Part shown: positions 16,001 to 19,273 of the stretch, piece after piece
How positions within the stretch are numbered: position 1 is the stretch's first letter
Layout of the letters: each line of letters opens with the position of its first letter
From: Longimicrobiaceae bacterium
GTDB lineage: Bacteria > Gemmatimonadota > Gemmatimonadetes > Longimicrobiales > Longimicrobiaceae
Direction: 5' to 3'
DNA length: 19,273 bases
NCBI GenBank assembly: GCA_030146875.1
Contig: JASLAX010000171.1
Location: 1-19,273 of the forward strand
Notes under the pieces: generated by a model
What the model was told of the DNA's origin: nothing
The model's database searches: none
The model's input: the letters and a program-made list of their open reading frames with translations, nothing else
Program-made: the position numbers and the translations under genes

Positions 16001-16082
16001 CGCCTCGTCCCCATCACCCGCGTCCCCCCCGTCCCCGTCTTCCCCTCGTCCCGGGGGGAGGGCGGAAGGCGCGGACGAGGCG
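16001..16082. repeat. Nested inverted repeats
   Basis: CGCCTCGTCC (16001-16010) is perfectly repeated in reverse as GGACGAGGCG (16073-16082). Between them lies a smaller CCCTC/GAGGG hairpin (16043-16047 with 16058-16062), like the element at 6409-6433. Function unknown; it may be a degenerate dispersed repeat. Confidence 0.45.
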
Positions 16083-16150
16083 AGCGTCCCGACCGGACGT
16101 CGTAACCCCGCCCTCCCCCACGCGGCTGGCCTCCCGAGGCGGGGCGGCGT

Positions 16151-16156
16151 TACCTT
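16151..16156 (+). promoter_or_regulatory. Candidate -10 hexamer of the phosphoesterase gene
   Basis: TACCTT is preceded by GGCGGCGT, nearly identical to the GGCGGCGA-TACATT before the monooxygenase gene, and ends 40 nt before the ATG. The best -35 candidate (TGGCCT at 16127-16132, 18 bp upstream) is poor. Confidence 0.35.
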
Positions 16157-16196
16157 TCGTCCTCCCCCCCCGCCGTCCCCGCGCCGCGCGATCCGC

Positions 16197-18269
16197 ATGT
16201 CAGACAGCCTTCCGCCCTCCCTGCGCCGCCCCCTCAGCCGCCGAGAGCTGCTGAAGCTCGGCGTGGCCGCGTCGCTCGCCCCGGCGTTCCGCTGGGCGCC
16301 CGCGCCGGGCTCGTTCGCCTTCGCGTACTTCAGCGACACCCACGTGGGCCTGGTCGGCCGCAACGAGGGCGCCTGCCGCGCGCTGGTCACGGAGGCGGCC
16401 GCGCTGCGCCCCGCGTTCGCCATCAACGGCGGCGACGTGACGGACTACGGCTGGGCGGGGGAGTACGAGGGCTACGCTCGCGTGATCGCCGGGCTGCCCT
16501 TTCCCGTGCACCACGTGCCCGGCAACCACGACGTGCGCTGGTCGCCCGGCGGGCTGCGCATCTTCCGCGAGCGGGTGGGGGCGCCGTACCGCTCGTTCGG
16601 CCACGGCGGCTGCCGCTTCCTGCTGCTGGACAGCACCGTCCCCCTCTCGCACTGGGGCCACTACGAGAGCGCGCAGCTCCGCTGGCTGCAGGCGGAGCTT
16701 CGCAGGGCGGGGCGCGAGACGCCGGTCTTCGTCGTCACCCACCACTGGGTGGGGCGCGAGACGGCGATGGTGGACGACGAGCGCGCGCTGTACGACCGGC
16801 TGGAGCCGTACAACGTGAAGCTGGTCCTGAACGGCCACGGCCACCAGGACCTGCTCTGGGACTGGGACGGCCTGACCTGCACCATGAACAAGGGGCTGTA
16901 CCAGGGCTCGTGGCAGCGCGTGGAGGTGGACCGCGCCGCGGGCGAGGTGCGCCTGGCCCGCCGCACGGCGGAGCAGCCGGCGCTGGAGGCCCTCGCCACC
17001 GCCCCGCTCGCCCCCCCGCGGGAGAAGCGCCCGGTGTGGGCGCTGGGCGCCGCTGCGGTGCGGGCGGGAGCGCCGCTGGCCGTGCCCATCCCGGACGCGC
17101 GGGAGGCGCGGTGGGACCGCGGCCCCTGGATGCCCGTCCCCGCCGGCGGCCTGCCGACGGACGCGCTGCGCGCGGGGACGGCCGTCCTCTCCCTGCGGGC
17201 GGACGCGGGAAGCCGTCCGGCGTGGTTCGAGGTGCGGGTGGAGCGCCCCGGCTCGGCCCTGCGCCCGCGCTGGGAGCAGCGGCTGACCGGCGGGGTGATG
17301 TCGCACCTGCGCCTGCAGGCCGGAGTGCTGTACGTGAGCGCGATGGACGGCTCGCTCTGGGCGCTGCGCGCCGCGGACGGCGCCGTGCTCTGGAAGGCCG
17401 CCACGGGGGACTACTGCCACTCCTCGCCGCTGGTGGCGGACGGCCGGGTGGTGGTGGGCAGCGCCGACGCGCACGTGTACGCCTTCGACGCGCGCACCGG
17501 CCGGCCGCTCTGGCGGCACCGGACGCGCGGACCGGTCTACGCCTCCGCCGCGGCGGCGCGCGGGGTGGCCGCCATCGCGTCGGGGGACGGGCGCATCTAC
17601 GGCCTGGACCGGGTGACGGGGGGGCAGCGCTGGACCTACGACCTGCCGGCGGGGGACACCGCCTTCGCGCAGAGCCCCGCCGCCACGGACGGGGAGCGCT
17701 TCTACGTCGGGGCGTGGGACGCGTACGTCTACGCGCTCGACGCGGCCACGGGGGCGCTCACGTGGCGGCGGCGGGCCACGAACCGCTCCTTCGCCTACTC
17801 CGCCGCTATCGCCGGGCCGGCGGTGGGGGGCGGAACGGTCTACGCCGTCTCCAACGGCAACCAGATGCACGCCTACGACGCCGTGGGCGGAGCGACGCGC
17901 TGGACGTACGCCTCGGCGGGAGACAAGGTGGGGTACTCCTCCCCCGCGCTGGCGGGGGACCGGGTCTACGTGGGGTGCCTGGGCGACAGGGGCGAGGTGC
18001 GCTGCGTCTCGGCGGCGGACGGGATGGAGGTGTGGACGGCGGCGACGGGGAGCACCATCTACGACTCGTCCCCGGCCGTGGCCGACGGATACGTCTCCAT
18101 CGGCTCGGTGGACGGCACGCTCTGGCTGCTCTCCGCCGCGGACGGCCGGATCGCGGCCTCGTACCGCCTGCCGCCGGGGCACCTGCTGGCCTCCCCCGCG
18201 GCGGGGGACGGGAGCGTCTACGCCGCCTCCCTCTCGGACGTGGTGATGGGGTTCGACGTGGTGCGCTGA
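16197..18269 (+). CDS. Tat-exported metallophosphoesterase fused to a PQQ-type beta-propeller
   Basis: A 690-aa protein. The N-terminus has a Tat-like signal, LSRRELLKLGVAASLAPA (13-30). Residues about 40-250 are a calcineurin-like phosphoesterase with its metal-ligand motifs in order: SDTH (46-49; D47, H49), NGGDVTD (77-83; D80), GNHD (109-112; N110, H111), VTHH (180-183) and GHGH (213-216). After a linker domain of about 100 residues, the rest (about 350-690) is a series of PQQ-type propeller repeats of roughly 40 residues, each with pattern VYALDAATGALTWRR, VYAFDARTGRPLWRH or IYGLDRVTGGQRWTY, enough for a full 7- or 8-bladed propeller. The enzyme half probably hydrolyses phosphomono- or diesters in the periplasm; the propeller may bind substrate or partner rather than PQQ, since no dehydrogenase residues are evident. 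There is no Shine-Dalgarno sequence before the ATG; start chosen by signal peptide. Confidence 0.9.
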   Translation: MSDSLPPSLRRPLSRRELLKLGVAASLAPAFRWAPAPGSFAFAYFSDTHVGLVGRNEGACRALVTEAAALRPAFAINGGDVTDYGWAGEYEGYARVIAGLPFPVHHVPGNHDVRWSPGGLRIFRERVGAPYRSFGHGGCRFLLLDSTVPLSHWGHYESAQLRWLQAELRRAGRETPVFVVTHHWVGRETAMVDDERALYDRLEPYNVKLVLNGHGHQDLLWDWDGLTCTMNKGLYQGSWQRVEVDRAAGEVRLARRTAEQPALEALATAPLAPPREKRPVWALGAAAVRAGAPLAVPIPDAREARWDRGPWMPVPAGGLPTDALRAGTAVLSLRADAGSRPAWFEVRVERPGSALRPRWEQRLTGGVMSHLRLQAGVLYVSAMDGSLWALRAADGAVLWKAATGDYCHSSPLVADGRVVVGSADAHVYAFDARTGRPLWRHRTRGPVYASAAAARGVAAIASGDGRIYGLDRVTGGQRWTYDLPAGDTAFAQSPAATDGERFYVGAWDAYVYALDAATGALTWRRRATNRSFAYSAAIAGPAVGGGTVYAVSNGNQMHAYDAVGGATRWTYASAGDKVGYSSPALAGDRVYVGCLGDRGEVRCVSAADGMEVWTAATGSTIYDSSPAVADGYVSIGSVDGTLWLLSAADGRIAASYRLPPGHLLASPAAGDGSVYAASLSDVVMGFDVVR

Positions 18270-18298
18270 CGCCGCTGGGAGCCGCGGGACCTCCCCCG

Positions 18299-18344
18299 CC
18301 GCGCTCCACCGGTACGGAGAGCCGGGGCCGGCGGAGGAGCGCGG
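18299..18344. terminator. Possible hairpin between convergent genes
   Basis: CCGCGCTCC (18299-18307) and GGAGCGCGG (18336-18344) form a perfect 9-bp stem around a 28-nt GC-rich loop that can fold internally. It sits in the 101-bp gap between two converging genes. There is no T-run on either side, so termination is only a possibility. Confidence 0.35.
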
Positions 18345-18370
18345 ACGCGGCGGGTTCCGGCGTCCGGCGG

Positions 18371-18784
18371 TCAGGCCGGGCGGACCAGGGAGAGCCGCAG
18401 CTTCTGCTCGGTCAGGGTGACGACCAGCGTGTCGCCCTCGCCCACTGCGTCCAGCGAGGCCGCGTCCAGGAACTCGCAGACGGGCTCGTCGCCGACCTGC
18501 GCGTCGGTGCGGAAGCCGCGGGCATGGGCCACGCTCCCCGCCGCGCGCCTGGCGGCGTTGCTGCGCAGGTACACGCCGCGGTCGTTCACCAGCCACAGGC
18601 CGGGAGGGGCGCCGGTGCCCGGGTGGTCCACCTCTCCGTCCCAGTCCTCGGCGGCCTGGCCCTTCAGGTCGATCCCGGCGGCCAGGTAGCGCTGCGCCTC
18701 CGTCATCACCCGCTCGGCCGCGCCGCGGGACTCCTCCACCAGCGCGCGCACCTCCGCGCCCTCGAACTCGAACCGCCTCTCCAT
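18371..18784 (-). CDS. Uncharacterised 137-aa protein (DUF3085-like segment)
   Basis: A small soluble acidic/mixed protein, no signal or membrane segment. An N-terminal helix (1-37) rich in Glu/Ala/Arg is followed by a central segment, PGLWLVNDRGVYLRSNA (61-77), that resembles the conserved GxWLVGDxGVYLMSN part of DUF3085 proteins as I recall them; the resemblance is limited to this segment. The C-terminal half is beta-rich (DTLVVTLTEQKLRLSLV, 118-134). The ATG at 18784 has GGAGA 6 nt upstream, a good ribosome binding site, and a TAGGTT hexamer 43 nt upstream. Longer upstream in-frame starts exist but run through noncoding-like Arg/Gly/Pro sequence. It converges on the phosphoesterase gene and diverges from the small double-glycine peptide gene. 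Function unknown. Confidence 0.75.
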   Translation of the reverse strand: MERRFEFEGAEVRALVEESRGAAERVMTEAQRYLAAGIDLKGQAAEDWDGEVDHPGTGAPPGLWLVNDRGVYLRSNAARRAAGSVAHARGFRTDAQVGDEPVCEFLDAASLDAVGEGDTLVVTLTEQKLRLSLVRPA

Positions 18785-18827
18785 CCGCCGTCTCCGGTTC
18801 CCGGTTGCACCGCAGCCCCGTGCCGGG

Positions 18828-18856
18828 AACCTACATGCGCGCGCGTGCGCCGCCAG
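18828..18856 (-). promoter_or_regulatory. Candidate promoter of the 137-aa protein gene
   Basis: On the minus strand CTGGCG (18856-18851) and TAGGTT (18833-18828) are spaced by 17 bp; the hexamer ends 43 nt before the ATG. The -35 is weak (three of six matches). Confidence 0.35.
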
Positions 18857-18916
18857 GGCCCCTCCCCGCGCTCCCACCGTGCGGCCGGGCGGGTGCGCCG
18901 GCGCGTCGGGTGGGGC

Positions 18917-18952
18917 TTGACCACAGACGATTCCCGACACAACGTGTATGGG
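18917..18952 (+). promoter_or_regulatory. Possible promoter region of the double-glycine peptide gene
   Basis: TTGACC (18917-18922) begins an AT-richer patch (18917-18952) that ends in TGTATGGG. The two are 22-24 bp apart, too wide for a standard pair, and the hexamer at 17 bp (CAACGT) is poor, so the exact -10 is unresolved. ACAC and GTGT (18937-18947) form a small dyad inside the patch. Confidence 0.25.
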
Positions 18953-19029
18953 TCGTGCGCGCCCCGCGCCGGCCCCCGGCGCGACGTGCCGCCTCCGCTC
19001 GCGCCCCACCCCCCCGCCCGGAGCGCGAG

Positions 19030-19200
19030 ATGCCGAAGCCCACCGTGATCCCGATGCAGGGCCTGACCGAGGCCGTGAAGGCCGGCGTGGTCGCCGCCAT
19101 GGAGGAGCGTGAGATCGCCACCGTCAACGGCGGCGGCATCCTGCCCGGCTCCATCACCGAGGGCATCTACCCGCGCGACCCGTTCCTCGTCGGGCTCTGA
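19030..19200 (+). CDS. Small peptide with double-glycine leader (putative secreted peptide/RiPP-type precursor)
   Basis: A 56-aa peptide starting at an ATG with GGAG 6 nt upstream; the frame is open further upstream but that part is Pro/Arg-rich and lacks a ribosome binding site. Residues 24-35, MEEREIATVNGG, match the double-glycine leader consensus at every key place: hydrophobic -12 (M), E at -8, hydrophobic -7 (I), hydrophobic -4 (V), G-G at -2/-1. Cleavage after G35 would release a 21-residue core, GILPGSITEGIYPRDPFLVG plus a final Leu, rich in Gly/Pro/Ile with no cysteine. Such leaders are cut and exported by C39-peptidase ABC transporters. No transporter or modifying enzyme is visible, because the window ends 73 bp later. 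It could be a bacteriocin-like peptide, a signalling peptide or a RiPP substrate; I do not recognise the core. Confidence 0.7.
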   Translation: MPKPTVIPMQGLTEAVKAGVVAAMEEREIATVNGGGILPGSITEGIYPRDPFLVGL

Positions 19201-19273
19201 CTCGGCAGGACCGCGGCGCGCGGAGCCCCTCCCCGCACGTGCCGGCGGCGCAGGAGACACGAGAGAACGTCGG

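Larger units (their letters stand above)
15855..16196 (+). other. Intergenic region with terminator, inverted repeats and C-rich leader
   Basis: This 342-bp stretch holds the nuclease terminator (15877-15916), a nested inverted-repeat block (16001-16082) and the TACCTT hexamer plus C-rich leader of the next gene. I see no gene in it on either strand. Confidence 0.5.

Noticed and set aside
16200..18596. Minus-strand frame of about 800 codons opposite the phosphoesterase
   Set aside because: Antisense shadow of a gene with complete catalytic motifs; no ribosome binding site or domain.
18805..19029. N-terminal extension of the small peptide from the upstream in-frame ATG at 18805
   Set aside because: The extension is Pro/Arg/Ala-rich, lacks a ribosome binding site and crosses the AT-rich putative promoter patch, while the ATG at 19030 has GGAG at the right distance.
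19030..19200. Lanthipeptide precursor
   Set aside because: The predicted core has no cysteine, so thioether rings cannot form; only the leader type is supported.

Overview
The window is very GC-rich DNA from a Gram-negative bacterium. It carries a SusC/SusD outer-membrane pair, several lipoproteins with clear lipobox cysteines and a Tat-type signal. The SusC N-terminus (a carboxypeptidase-regulatory-like domain, then a short plug) and the Lamin-tail/Big_2 secreted proteins resemble Gemmatimonadota, perhaps a Longimicrobium relative. That placement is inferred from protein style; no marker gene is present. Nothing points to recent mobility: there is no transposase, integrase, tRNA, rRNA or CRISPR array.

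Left part (1-6400): a minus-strand operon for amino-sugar or cell-wall-sugar salvage. A NagZ-like GH3 lipoprotein overlaps or nearly touches a serine-hydrolase (beta-lactamase fold) lipoprotein, followed by a NagB deaminase fused to a PIG-L/LmbE deacetylase. The first two are predicted to act in the envelope, the third in the cytoplasm. A DUF4349-type membrane-anchored lipoprotein diverges from this operon on the plus strand.

Middle (6400-11500): a minus-strand susC-susD pair with a bidirectional terminator at its 3' end and a structured leader of about 200 nt at its 5' end. The short region before the terminator holds two dispersed-type repeats.

Right part (11400-15910): a flavin-dependent luciferase-like monooxygenase overlaps by 4 bp a cytoplasmic NuiA-type nuclease inhibitor. 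Next, from its own promoter, comes a large secreted multidomain protein whose catalytic core is a DRGH-motif DNA/RNA non-specific nuclease, the family that NuiA inhibits. This looks like a secreted nuclease with its own intracellular inhibitor. A long hairpin terminator closes the nuclease gene.

Right end (16100-19273): a Tat-exported metallophosphoesterase fused to a PQQ-type beta-propeller, a convergent 137-aa protein of unknown function, and a 56-aa peptide at the edge. The peptide has a canonical double-glycine leader and a 21-residue, cysteine-free core, and may begin a peptide-export locus that continues outside the window.

Five gene starts share a TA[C/G]NTT hexamer, four of them 39-43 nt before the start codon. 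Some of these genes have C-rich leaders without a Shine-Dalgarno sequence.
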